Assembly: GCA_001600455.1 (NCBI GenBank)
Contig: BCKC01000007.1
Coordinates: 3,164,019-3,228,018 of the forward strand
From: Endocalyx cinctus
Lineage: Eukaryota > Ascomycota > Sordariomycetes > Amphisphaeriales > Apiosporaceae
Direction of reading: 5' to 3'
Length of the DNA stretch: 64,000 nt
In this document: in pieces, positions 11,366 through 23,011 of the stretch
Numbering within the stretch: position 1 is the stretch's first letter
How the letters are laid out: every line of letters begins with the position of its first letter
Translations under genes and position numbers: made by a program
The notes under the pieces: generated by a model
What the model was told of the DNA's origin: nothing
What the model saw: the letters and a program-made list of their open reading frames with translations, nothing else
Databases searched by the model: none

Positions 11366-12673
11366 TTACTCCTTCTCGTTCACGACGACGCCCCACTCGT
11401 GCTGCTCGTTTCCGTACATGATATCGCGCAACCAGCCCTTGATCTCGAGCGTCAGCGCGCCCCCCTCTCCTGACTCGCCCATCGGGATCTGGATGTCCTG
11501 TCCGCGGTGGTGGATCAAGGAGACGGGGCAGACGAAGAAGGCGGTTCCGGACGCGAAGGCCTCGACGATCCTGCCCTCGGCGCTGGCGCGGAGTACTTCC
11601 TCGATGGAATATTTCCTCTCGACGACCTCGATCTTCCGTCCTTCGGCCGAAGAAGAAGAAGAAACCAGGCGCTCGCGCGCGAGGGCGAGCACGCTCCGTC
11701 TCGTCACGCCGTCGAGGATGAGCCGATCGTCCAGGGGCGCCGTGACGATCTGGAGGGTCTCGGGATCCTCGGCGCTGCGCAGGACGACGAAGAAGTTGGA
11801 CGCGCCGGCCTCGGTGCAGAGGCCCTCTTTACCGTACAGCCAGAGGATCTGGTCGAAGCCGCGATCGCGAGCCTCGCGCGTGGCGGCCAGGGAGGGGCCG
11901 TAGTTGGCGCCGACTTTAGCGTACCCGAAGCCGCCGACCCAGGCGCGGACCATGTCGTCGGGGGAGGTGTGCAGCTTCATGCCGCCCTGAGGATCGTCCA
12001 GCTTGGGCATGTAAGTGGCGATGACGTACAGCAGGGCCTCGGCGGGGGCCTGGACGCCCAGCTGCGACTGCGTGCCGATCAGGGTCGGGCGGAGGTACAG
12101 GAACTGGCCGGGCCGGTCGCGGGGTAGCCACTTGGGTCCGTCGACGCTCATGAGGGCCAGGACCAGCTTCTCGAGCTCCGCGGGGGCGAAGGACGGGAGG
12201 CTGATCCGCATCGAGGACATCAGCATCCGCGCGGCGTTGCAGTCCGGTCGGAAGAGGCGCAGCTTGCCGTCGTACCCGCGGTACACCTTCATGCCCTCGA
12301 AGCACTCGGTCGCGTAGTGCAGGACCGAGGCCGTGGGCATCAGGCTTAGGGGGCCGTACGGCTTCAGCTCGGGCGCCCGCCATCCGGACTGCGCGGACCA
12401 GGAGGCTAAGACCATGTGGTCGGTGGCTATGGTCGAGCCGTTGATGCTGTGGATCCCTACTTCGGGAACATCGCGGGGTTCCTTGGTGAAGGTGTACGTT
12501 AGCTTGGACGCGTCGAGCTCCTGGAGCTTGTGCGGGGAGACCCCGTTCCCCGAACTTCCGTTAGTCCCTACGGCGTCCGAGGACTCGGCTAGTCTATGCT
12601 CGAGGGCGGAGGAGGTGAGATCTAGATCTTGTTCGCCGGTATGGCTGGTAGTTGGGATCGCTACTGGTGCCAT
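11366..12673 (-). CDS. Branched-chain amino acid aminotransferase (PLP fold type IV)
   Basis: Intronless, 435 residues. It converts Leu, Ile and Val to their 2-oxo acids, with 2-oxoglutarate as acceptor. The PLP lysine is Lys253 in GYAKVGANYGPS. Other family blocks are YATECFEGMKVYRG, FRPDCNAARM, GASNFFVV and EAFASGTAFFVCPV. The first 50 residues are serine- and threonine-rich and lack an arginine-rich mitochondrial presequence, so a cytosolic location (BAT2-like) is likelier than a mitochondrial one. Coding GC is well above the flanks. Some fungal paralogues of this size sit in toxin or peptide clusters, but no synthetase lies beside this one, so plain amino-acid metabolism is the default reading. 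Confidence 0.93.
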   Translation of the reverse strand: MAPVAIPTTSHTGEQDLDLTSSALEHRLAESSDAVGTNGSSGNGVSPHKLQELDASKLTYTFTKEPRDVPEVGIHSINGSTIATDHMVLASWSAQSGWRAPELKPYGPLSLMPTASVLHYATECFEGMKVYRGYDGKLRLFRPDCNAARMLMSSMRISLPSFAPAELEKLVLALMSVDGPKWLPRDRPGQFLYLRPTLIGTQSQLGVQAPAEALLYVIATYMPKLDDPQGGMKLHTSPDDMVRAWVGGFGYAKVGANYGPSLAATREARDRGFDQILWLYGKEGLCTEAGASNFFVVLRSAEDPETLQIVTAPLDDRLILDGVTRRSVLALARERLVSSSSSAEGRKIEVVERKYSIEEVLRASAEGRIVEAFASGTAFFVCPVSLIHHRGQDIQIPMGESGEGGALTLEIKGWLRDIMYGNEQHEWGVVVNEKE

Positions 12674-15600
12674 TATGAACGAATGAGGTAAGGTCGATTC
12701 AAGTGAATAAGGTAGTTCGAGTCAGACACTAATTGTAGATATAGTAGTCGTAAATAAGGTAGGTAAGTAAGGAGGTGTCTTGACAATGAGTTGTCTTTGC
12801 GTTCCCTTTGTGAGGCGAGTTTTTGGAATTAGGTATACACTCTAGAAGAATCTAAAGAGGAATTAAATGAATAAATTTCAAGTGACAAAGAAATTGAGCT
12901 TTTAATAGGGCGTAAACGGAGAAGTTTTTTCTGTTGAAAAAAAAAAAAATGTTTACCTAGTCATAATTCTGTAGTCAAGTGGATCAATGGCAGATGATGA
13001 CTCAATTAGCCAATAAGAAGTTTCGAAAGCATTGTCATAGACTAGATTTGGATAACCGATATCGTTGCTTGTAGGGCGTGTTTATCCCCCTTGTTCAACG
13101 CCTTTAATATGGACTTATATGGATATTATGAGTCCTTGATCAACAATACTGGTTATGACACAACTTCATTTTAGGAAAAGAGTAGACGGGAAACACGCCT
13201 TACCTGCACCTAAGTCCGATTTACACTTATTGCATTGCATGAGGTATATAATTGGTGTTAATATATTTAATAGGTACCAAGTAGTTTGACGTCTTGACAC
13301 TTGGTTTAATTTATTGTTGAAAACACCCGCAATCAGTAAGAATGGTTTGACAAACAGGGGATAATCAAACAGTATACGGAGTACCCTCGTCTTTTTCTTA
13401 TTTTCTTCTCTTCTTTTTCTCTCTCTATATTTTCCTTAGTAACCTTATTTACCTATATTTCCAATTTGTAAAAAAAAGAAAGACTGTCTTGACTTAACCC
13501 ATTGATGTCTACTTTTTCCTTCCCTCTTTCATACTGTGTTATCAGGTGAACCGAGGGAGTTTCCTGTCAACCAATGCAAACTAATGCCACGAGGTATCAT
13601 CTATCGAAAGCAATTGCCTATCGCGGAAACCTTTCCAAAACTTCGGTTGCACACGGAGCCTCAACAAGTCATGTGAATGATAGTGGATCTCAGCGTGAAA
13701 GGAGCCCTTTTTTCTTTTCTTTTTTTTTTCTCTGTGCATCTTATATTTCTCCTCTCTTGGTCCTTGTTTCTTGGTTCATTGACAGATAAGCCGAGCAAGA
13801 TCCAGAAACCTACCCGGAGATCCAAGGACCCGGTTCTTTTTATTCGAGCTAGATCCATTCTACTCCGTACTTGTCTCCTCCTAATTATATGTAAATAAAT
13901 AGTGCACCTACCCCTACTTAGTTTTATACCGAGACCAGCCCGGACGAAGAACCAGATAGTTTGCTTATTTCCCCCTTTCAGTATGTACACTATTCTCTAC
14001 ATATCTTAATAACAATAATGAAACCAACTGCATATTATTACTCATATGCTCACTACATTTCTTACCTCGTCATAACATAGACCGATCCTCGGAGTGAATG
14101 GCCGGGGTAAATAACCATGTTTTCTTTTTTTTTTTTTTTTTTTTTAAAGAAAAAGAAAAAAAAAAATCAGTGAGTTGAGCCGCGAATTACCGCTAATTGC
14201 CTCGATTGGCCGCGATCCCCTTACTTGCCGTAACGGAATCTTGGCGCAGTTCCGTGGATACCGTCAAGTCAAGTTCTGAATAAATAAATGAAATAACCCT
14301 TTACGTATTTAATCTATTGGAAAAAAAAGTCCTGTAAGCATTAGAATGATAAAGCTCTACTGTTCTTCTCAGTACATTGACACGTGAATTATCGTATAAT
14401 ACCTACTTGCTGTGGACGAAACGTGCTGTGAGATTTACTCAGAAGCTGCCAGCTACGATAATTCTACAATATTTTCTCCTCGTAATTTATACAGCTACAT
14501 TTGTATGTATTCATTAGCGAGCGCAGCCATGTACTACGAGGTAAAATCTAGCCTGCTTCTGCGCACTCCCGAGAAGGCAACGTACAGACAGACACCCTAT
14601 CCTCCACCTAAGTATTCTAATGTATGTATGATCGGGGACGACTGACTATGTAGCAATCTACGAAGATCCAAGGCAACTTATCGTATCACCTGTTTACTTG
14701 ACGCTACGCTAACTTTCTTGGAGCAAAGAAAAAAACGACCATGATGTTGCAGTACTTACTTGAATTTTTCTTTCTTGCGAGATAGCGTAGATAAGATCGG
14801 TAGATCTTTGTAACTACACTAAAGCTGGCGTCGTCTTCCCCACGATCTAGGTTACACTAAAAGAACCGATGGATACGTACTATCTACCTACTTACGGTGT
14901 AGCTTATCAAACTAATTTTGCACTTGTGAAAAAAAAAGACACAAAAAAGCTCCAACTGCAAGGTAAGCAAGTTCTCCGGGATCCGGGGTTTGAAAGGAGA
15001 GGGAGGGAGGGAGAGAGGGAAAGGAAATGTCACCTGCCGTTCGTACTACCTCATTTTTACCTACCTCAGTTGGTCAGACGAAAATGAATAAAGAGGGTGT
15101 AGAAGAAGAGAATTGATATATATATTACACTACCTCGGAGGCTGGGCAAGACAATCAAGACGCAAACGATTTGTCAAAACCACTTCCGATGCCTTTCTTG
15201 ACATCCTGTCTCGTTCTTTTCCTACATACACACACATACACACATACTCACATGTGTACGTACGTACGTATGTACTTATGTTAGGTACGTATACGATTCC
15301 TTCAAGGAACCACCTCTTTTACCTCGTCCGTTTTTTATGAGCAAATAAATCTTTTTTTTTTTTTTTGATCACGTCGAAGAAACACTTCCTGCTAAAAATC
15401 CGTATATCCCTACCGCGTTGGTCCATACGTACGTAGCCAAGCCGGGAGGTCGCAGTAGACAGCCACTTTGAATACCATCACAGACGTTAGAATACGGCGT
15501 CGAAAGGACTCTGCGTATACGAACGGTTGTTGTTTTTTGGGGTAGAACATATCTGTATCTGCCCTGCATATTTGCCGTGAAGGATTGCGTAATGCGAGAT

Positions 15601-16221
15601 ATGCAGACATAAAAAAAATAAGAAGGAAACTAAAATACTGCGCTTGCTTTATGATCCTCTACTCACATACAGAAAGTCAATGGCTCCGAAGCTTGGCTAA
15701 AGCAGTCCGTCATGGTCGCTACTACGACGCAATGAATCCGACATAATTCGGGCCCGGGCAATATGGTGGTATACTTGGTGTACTGCAAATCAAAATTACG
15801 CAATGATTTGAAAAAAAAAAAAAAGCTATTAACCAGCGAATGCTCGCCTCTGAATACCATTAAGACTAAGTTCTATATACACGTATCTGAGAAACATTTA
15901 ACGAAAAGCGTGGGTATCCGCGTGTGTTTTTTTAAATACATGAAAGAAGAAGAAGAAGAAGAAGAAGAAGGAAAAAAACGTTACAAGCTCGTTATCATAA
16001 ATTCAAACCGGCCAGCCTCATGTGTATAAAAAAAAGTGGTATCTCCGATCTCTTGAAGGCTCACTATACCGCCCCTTCCCCCGTATATATACACATGCTT
16101 CCGGAAACGCCACTAACAACTAACATAAAAAAAGAAAAAGAAATCGGGTATGTATTTTTTTGTTTCCTCCCTAAAAACTTACAAAAGTGCCCGCCATGTC
16201 TCGCTGCTGCGACGAGTACAT
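12674..16221. other. 3.5-kb gene-free stretch
   Basis: AT-rich, with T and A homopolymers (21 T at 14125-14145), CA/TA microsatellites around 15227-15280 and a GAA repeat at 15946-15970. Two copies of the 9-mer TACGGAGTA (13375-13383; reverse complement at 13861-13869) lie here. The many 60-110-codon frames have no recognisable domain, and I see no tRNA. Confidence 0.5.
15946..15970 (+). repeat. (GAA)n microsatellite
   Basis: About eight tandem GAA units followed by GGAAAAAAA. Intergenic, about 250 bp beyond the 3' end of the minus-strand patatin-like gene. Confidence 0.85.
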
Positions 16222-18307
16222 TTATCTACCCCTAAAATCGGGCTTCCTTGCCATGTTGATTACAGGTGGTGGCTCGTCATCCATTGGATAAGGCGGGGGG
16301 TTCTTGAAGGATGGTGGACCCTGGGGTCGCCTGCCTGCCGCCAATGGATTCTCGGGTAGAGGAGTTTTAGGAGGCAGCGGCGGAGGCTCGATACGGTGTA
16401 CCTGGTATTGACCGGAGCCGGGGTGAATAATCGGATCTCTTTCCTGTCTCTTCGGGAACTCATCTGCACCGATGATCGCTATTTTATCGGATCCGGAAGC
16501 AGTGCGATATTCGGCTGGCGTTGGGGCGGTGACTACGAACCGATCTGGCCGATCATCCGCCGGGGGTTTAGAAACAGCAGTGAGTGGTGTAGACGCAGGT
16601 TGACGCGGAGGGCGCGTGGCATTGAGAGTTGGAGAATTAGGGCTTGCAACTGGAGGATAGATGCGTTCGTTAGAGCTTCGGGGAGACGGCGTGTTAGGAA
16701 CGTTAGAACCAGATGCAGGAATGGAAAGACGATCTGTCCCGGAGTCGTATGATTGTCGGCTCGGGGGGCTATTTCGGGTTGGGAAAAAGGCTGGCATATC
16801 TCCCGGTAGTTCAACTGCTAAGGGGGAGGTGATAGACGTCAATTGAGTCGGTGAGACAATGTCAGGGACGTTGCCCAGCCGGTCGTATCGTTGCTTTGCC
16901 CTATTAATCTTGGCCAGTTTTGTCGAGGATTCCTGTACCATCTTCTGTTCTTCGTCCCTGTATAGATACCTTCTGGTACTCGTGCTGATTTCGCCTAACC
17001 GATGCCATTCGTTCATACCAAACTCTCCAACGCCAACCTCAACATTGAATCTGTAGTAGTTCTCGATGTTGACGCCACGCTTTATCAACAGCTCTTTCCT
17101 CATACGTTCGTGAATCCCTTCACACCCCTCAATCTTTGCGATCAATTTTTTTCTTGCTTCGGCAAAGTCACCTAAGAAGCCCTCATACCAAGTGTGGGAA
17201 TTTTGATCGCTGCTCTTCGGTCGCCTGCCCGTACCAATGCTAATGAAGACTCCAACGTCACGCCCGGGCCATTCGTTGACGGTAGCTTCGTCGAGGGCAT
17301 AAGGCGATGGGTTAAAAGTTCCAGCACCGTCGTCGTGAAACCACGACTGTCCTATTTTAATTGGTTTGAAAGCGAGACCGACCGCCGACGTCGCTCGGCC
17401 AGCTTCCCAGATCTTGCAGTCGTACTCCGGAGGCGGCTCTTTCCTGGAATCATATGATCGTAGAAGTGCCGGAGGGCCACCCTTGGGCGTACCCTTATAT
17501 ACGGCCGTGACAACACTATGCATAAAAATTAGTAAAAGGATAATTTATAACGATGTGATCGGCATATGACTTACGTTTTTGTTCTGTTTTCTCTAACATC
17601 GTAAAGCCGAGCATCCGGGTCACCAGAACCACCGCGAAAAAGCGAGCGGTTCTGACTAGAAGGACTCCGAGCACTAAAGCTGACGACACTAGCATTACTG
17701 TGGTGTCGTCTGGGACCGGTACCGGCGCTTGTGCGAGAGACCGCAGATATAGGGCTAGTGAGATCTGCCGGAGCCCCGTCATTCCCTTCTTCATTTGAAA
17801 CGGTGTGTACTCTGACAGCCTCCTTGATAGCGTATTCAAGCATGGAAGCTTTGAATATAGTCGAGCGATACGGAATACCAACGATCGTCTTGTCCGTTTC
17901 GAACACGGTGCGCGTCATTTCAACGTAGAGTTCCTTGCATTGCTCCAAGTTCAGTCGCAAGCGCCCGAGCATGATGGCGATAAGCCCGCCGGTTCCGGTT
18001 CCGACGATTAAATCGAAATGATCGCATGGTTTGGGTATCTGGTCTCGTCGCGGTGCTCTTCCTTCGATTTCGACGTAAGTCCGATGCATTAACTCTTGTA
18101 TGATGATAAGCATAGAATAACCACGAACTCCACCGCCATCTGTAGCGCGCAAAAATAATTAGTTAGTCGCCTTAATTATTTTAATTTTCCACGACTTTTT
18201 TCGTCGTTGTATGTGTTGGTAAAATGTATCAACTGACCTAAGCTGAGAATTCTTAGCGGGGGGCCTTTAGTGGTATCCTTCCTCTTCACTCGTCCATCAG
18301 AATCCAT
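16222..18307 (-). CDS. Patatin-like phospholipase-fold protein lacking the nucleophile serine
   Basis: Exons 18307-18238, 18139-17575 and 17515-16222 (introns of 98 and 59 nt), giving 642 residues. The patatin domain spans about 18-330. The oxyanion-hole motif DGGGVRG is at 24-30 and the second catalytic block DGA is at 274-276. The nucleophile elbow, normally GXSXG, reads G-T-G-T-G-G at 70-75, so position 72 is Gly (codon GGA) instead of Ser. FDLIV before it and LIAIMLGRLRL after it match the usual fungal patatin sequence, so this is a substitution and not a misread region. The C-terminal 300 residues are a proline- and serine-rich tail, probably disordered. Active patatins cleave membrane lipids; this one is predicted to be inactive as an acyl hydrolase and may act as a binding or regulatory protein. 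Confidence 0.9.
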
Positions 18308-21300
18308 TTTTGTATTTTGTGCCAGGACTTTTTTTCCCTTTCTTATTGCGATATCTGTTGTGACTGTAGAATAAAAAATGGTAAAGAGTACGAAACGCGC
18401 GAGATTGTCGAGGTTAGAAGTTACTTGGAAGTGCAAATGACAGAGCGATGATGACTTCTGGTCATAATAGACCCCGCGGTCTTGGTATAAAAATAAGACC
18501 CTGGTCTGGTGACGAACTTTTGCAGGGTTCTTCAACGTGGGCCGTCGTAAAAAAAAGGTAAAAGGTAAAATATCACCCTCTGAGGGATTCGACGCCACAG
18601 TTTTCGATCAGATTCGTGCTGTTAGATATGTGGTATTTCCCCTCTTTCTCTGGTTTTCCGATGTAAGTCAATTTTGTCTTGTGAAACCGAGGGCAGATGA
18701 AAAAGAGAAAACAGAGTTGACGGTATGAAAAAATTATTACAACATTATGATTAGCGCCCGGTACTACGGAATTTACGGCGAAAGTTCAGCTATGCATCGA
18801 TAATCTTTCGTGGCTGAGCAATTTCGAGTCATCCACTCTTTCAGCTTGGCTTACATTCTATGCAAAAGTCTTCTCCGTTATTCATTGGGCTTCAGTGGTC
18901 AATCGCAAGTTAGTGCCTAAATTCATCCCTATATCCATAACGAATCCATACTCGCGGGTATCACAAGCCAATGATCTACTAGGACGATGTGGCGGTGCGT
19001 AGCTCATTTACGTCCACGGGTATGGATCGTTATTTAACATGGCTTATGATTGGTTAAGTGAATGGCTGACATTCTCTTTGTACACTAACAGGGAATTTTC
19101 TGAGAATAGCTTCCCTGAACTGGCTCGTTGCTTGCTGCTCAATTACGAGGGTTCAGGCACTGCCTCATGATTGGATAATCGATAGTCCATTTCGCCTCAG
19201 ACTTGAAAACAAGAAAAAACATATGGGGAATGGATTGGCATGGTATTCTCTATTCTGTGGTATCCATGGATATTAACCTAATTGTAGTGTAATGGATCTT
19301 CTTTGCCCTTCTAAGTTCCGCGCTTATTCATCATGCCTTAAATCACATGGACTGATGAGGTAGCCGTTTACCTAGATGAAGTGCGTTCTAGTTCCTTAGA
19401 CTATCTGACAAATCATACCATGGACCATGCATAGCTTAATTGAAGAAAGAAGCCTCACAATTTTGTTTAAAATCGCAGCGAGGGTTGATGTTGCTCGGTT
19501 TGTTAGACGTATAGACGTACTATGTACAGGGCTATTAATGACAAAGTGCCTTATTCAATTGTGGACCCAACAAATTATGATGCTGTAATATATACGGAGT
19601 ATAGTAGTATTACGTGAAAAATAAAGACGGCGCTGTTACATTACACATGGGTCAGTGCCCAACTTTATGACGAATGCCACGATATTTATTCTTCTTTCGG
19701 GGAGGACCAAAGTCATAACCTAGGAAACTATTATAAAGAACTGACTTTGCCTTGAAGTGCTTCTTAATTTCCCAGGTACGTGCTAGTAAAAACTTTTAGC
19801 AAACATATCGCCTTCCAAGGCAATGAATAACGGGACAGGCTCGTCGACATGATGAAGGTAGGCCCTCGTCCTCTTTCGCCAGCTACCACGTTCCTTCATT
19901 CCTTAAGTTGAAACGATCACGATCAATATCGGCCAATACCACGTGCTCCTTAGCGTCATTTTTCTCCCATCGAAGGAGAGATTATATGTCTCCGTCAATT
20001 GGCAGAAAATAGATGGAAGTGGTGCTTATTAGTGGCTTGATTTATACCTATTGCCAGCTTCAGTTGGCGGTGCTTAATCATGACCTCATATAGCTGGTTG
20101 CCTTCGAATTTTGGTATTCATTCGCATGGCTTTTTACGAAAAATGAGTATATGCCGTCAAATTATATCAAAACGATTGAATTAGCAGGTTAGTTGTGAGT
20201 TATGAAGTTATTTAATAACTGCATGGTATGCCACGGTACAATAAGATATAGTGGGGTTAGAAGGTATATGTCCTATAAATCACTACCTGTCAGAACGCCT
20301 TATAACGATATTAACAACGACGGCGGTAGCAGTTTCAACAGTCAACTGGGAGCGCGAAGGTAGCTGTGATCGAAAAAAAAATAGAGGCCGTACAAGTGAA
20401 CTATCCAATCGCACACTAGAATTTGACCCTAAATCGCCATTCTAGGGAAAGCAACTCAGAACTTATGCTGCATTCCCCCCCCCTTAAACATCGTTGTTAC
20501 TGCTCTTTATACCAGGACCAACCACGGCCTTTTCAGTATCCAGACACCAGTCTCGTGTCAGGAGGGAGTATATGGGTATTATTCAAGCAAGCCTCGTGAT
20601 ACGTGTGCACTCCAGTACTCATAATATCATCGAGAAGCGTTTTGTTGCGCCGGAGGTATGTATCGCTGCTCAGCGTCTTGGGCTTCCTCTAATTTGAGAC
20701 CGCAGTCGGCGGGGTTTAAAATAGAAAAGCTCAAGGGAAACGTTATTGTAAATATGTACTCGACAGGATGCCAAAGGAACAACTTTAATGGTGATAGTTT
20801 GAGTCTAGACCCAAGTTATTCTATTTTCAAGTTCTCTGTAGGTATTGAGAGTCATTTACGACTACAAATATAGGACGCGTAAAAATACTACAGTATGTAG
20901 GTAAGTAATTCTTACATACGATATGTAGTGATTCGGTGCTGTTTCCTAGCCCTAAAGCTTAGGGAATATGTCTTAAACTTATTTCATGAAATTGGTATTA
21001 TCAACGTCAAAATCCAGTAGAAACTTGAAAATGATTCGTGATGATAGCAGGATGGTTTGTTGGAAGATATATAGAACCCAGCAGAATTTCCAAAGAGTCG
21101 CGCCATTTCCAGCGCAGGGATCGCGGGAATGGCTTGGTCTATCCGTAGTGGCCGCGTCAGTGGGGAGAGGAAGGATCCTTATCCTAGCATCTGTTACCCG
21201 ATCAGTTCATCTGAATTCAAAAGCTTTACGATGTACTTTTCTTACGGGCAAAAGTACGGACCAATCCGCCCTGAACATGGTGTACTGAAGTAGGTAGTCA

Positions 21301-23011
21301 TAGGGTACGCTAACCAAGATTTTTCTTAGGGTATTTGACGAATTTTCCTACACGTTCTTTAGGACTACTCGAGGCTATGCTCTAAGTCTATCGTGATGTA
21401 GTGTAATGGAGTAATACTGTAGAGTCCAATACAATACCTATGTATAATGATAATGCAGTAGATTAGTTAATAAATTATACATATGGGAGCCCTCGCCGAA
21501 AGTATAAATCCGTTAAGCTGTTATTTCGTAACGTTACAAGTTGACTAGAGAATGGATCCAACTGGTAGTCTAATGTTAATATGACTGATTCACTCTATTC
21601 GGGCCGTTACCAAGATAACCAGAATGCGTTACTCCATACAGAAGTGAGTGACAAGAATATCATCGACATACACGGAATTTTCTATACATAATGAAGGTAA
21701 AAAGTTTGGCTCGTACTGGCAGAACTGGATCCCCACAAATACGAAGACCAGGATTTCGAGCTGTTATTTTTCTTAGCAGTGACATCATCATATTCTGTTT
21801 TCGGGAAATTGCTCGTTCCCGCCGAAAAGCCGAAATCAGCTCTCGTGGGTAAAAAAAGCATTCTTGTGCGAAGCAATTGTTTGAAACAGAGCCGCAAGCG
21901 AGGAAAGAAATAAGAAATCATCGACGTAACGTATGCGCAAAACTTTGATTTCATCGATAAAGAGTGCAATTGCATGTAGATTGGGGGTACGAAACGAGGA
22001 ACCTACTGTACACATATGGATACAAGTACAGTAGTAAAGAAAAGACAAAGTTTGTTGGACTAATGGACGGGCTCGAGTGGTTGTACAAATGAATAGTGCT
22101 AAATTGATCAATTGGCTCCATCGGCCTTTCGACGGTCAATCCAGATGAATCCAGGTCGATGGATCTTCATGAGATTCGTCAGGTGTGCCAGATGTGTGTG
22201 TGTCGAGGAATGAACTAAACAATCTAAAGAATATCGTTGGTCTAAGATGTAAGACCTTCCCCCCCCCCTCCTTGCTCACTTTTGAAGACGAGAAAAAAAA
22301 TCATTCATCATCCTATGATCTTACAGCACTTGGCTGGTTATAATTCTCGTACCGCTGACCATTCTTATTCGAATGCTATATGTAAGAAGCAGGGCTAGCC
22401 GGAATATCGTGTCATTGTAGGCTAATATAGCATGCCATCCGTCTGCTGTTGGCTAATTTTTTATTTCTCCACGTTATCTTAACATTGCATCTCCCCACAA
22501 TCCCTGGTCCCTCAGCGTGTGATCGTCAAACCTCATGTGGAGAGCCCACCATTTCCTGGAGAAACTGGATACTACTCGTGATCGCAATCCATCCCCGTAT
22601 TGTTTCGGTGAGAGGCATCGAAATTAGCCCAGACGTTTGTGTAGGGGTTTATTCACCAAAAAGGAACCTTTCCCATTCTTCGGTACGGTTGTCGAACCAA
22701 GGTTGGCCACGAGCTTGGTGTCTTACCCCTCACCCCATAAAGGACCAGGGTACTTACCGCATGTAAGTGAGAAGTTATCGTACCGAACGTTCAGACAGTT
22801 GTAAGGAAAAGGAAAAGAACCAGGATGTCGGGACTGCCATCTCGTCAATATGCAACCGCCCATATACATAGTACCTTTGCATCTCGAGTATAATAGGATC
22901 GGCACTCCCCAAAACTGACCTACTTTGATCTCACTTGTTCTTTTCCCTAATCCATCTTCTAACTAACGCCCTCGTGCAGTCTATACTTTTATGCACTGCC
23001 TTTAAGACAAG
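18308..23011. other. 4.7-kb gene-free stretch
   Basis: The longest span without a supportable gene. It is AT-rich and peppered with stops in all frames. The longest frames (20986-21288, 22449-22766) are about 100 codons with no domain. One TACGGAGTA copy is at 19593-19601. C homopolymers occur near 20467 and 22260. Its last part must hold the sugar-transporter promoter. Confidence 0.5.

Noticed and set aside
11366..12673. Branched-chain aminotransferase as part of a toxin or peptide biosynthetic cluster
   Set aside because: No synthetase, P450 or cluster regulator within reach; neighbours are a coiled-coil protein and empty DNA.
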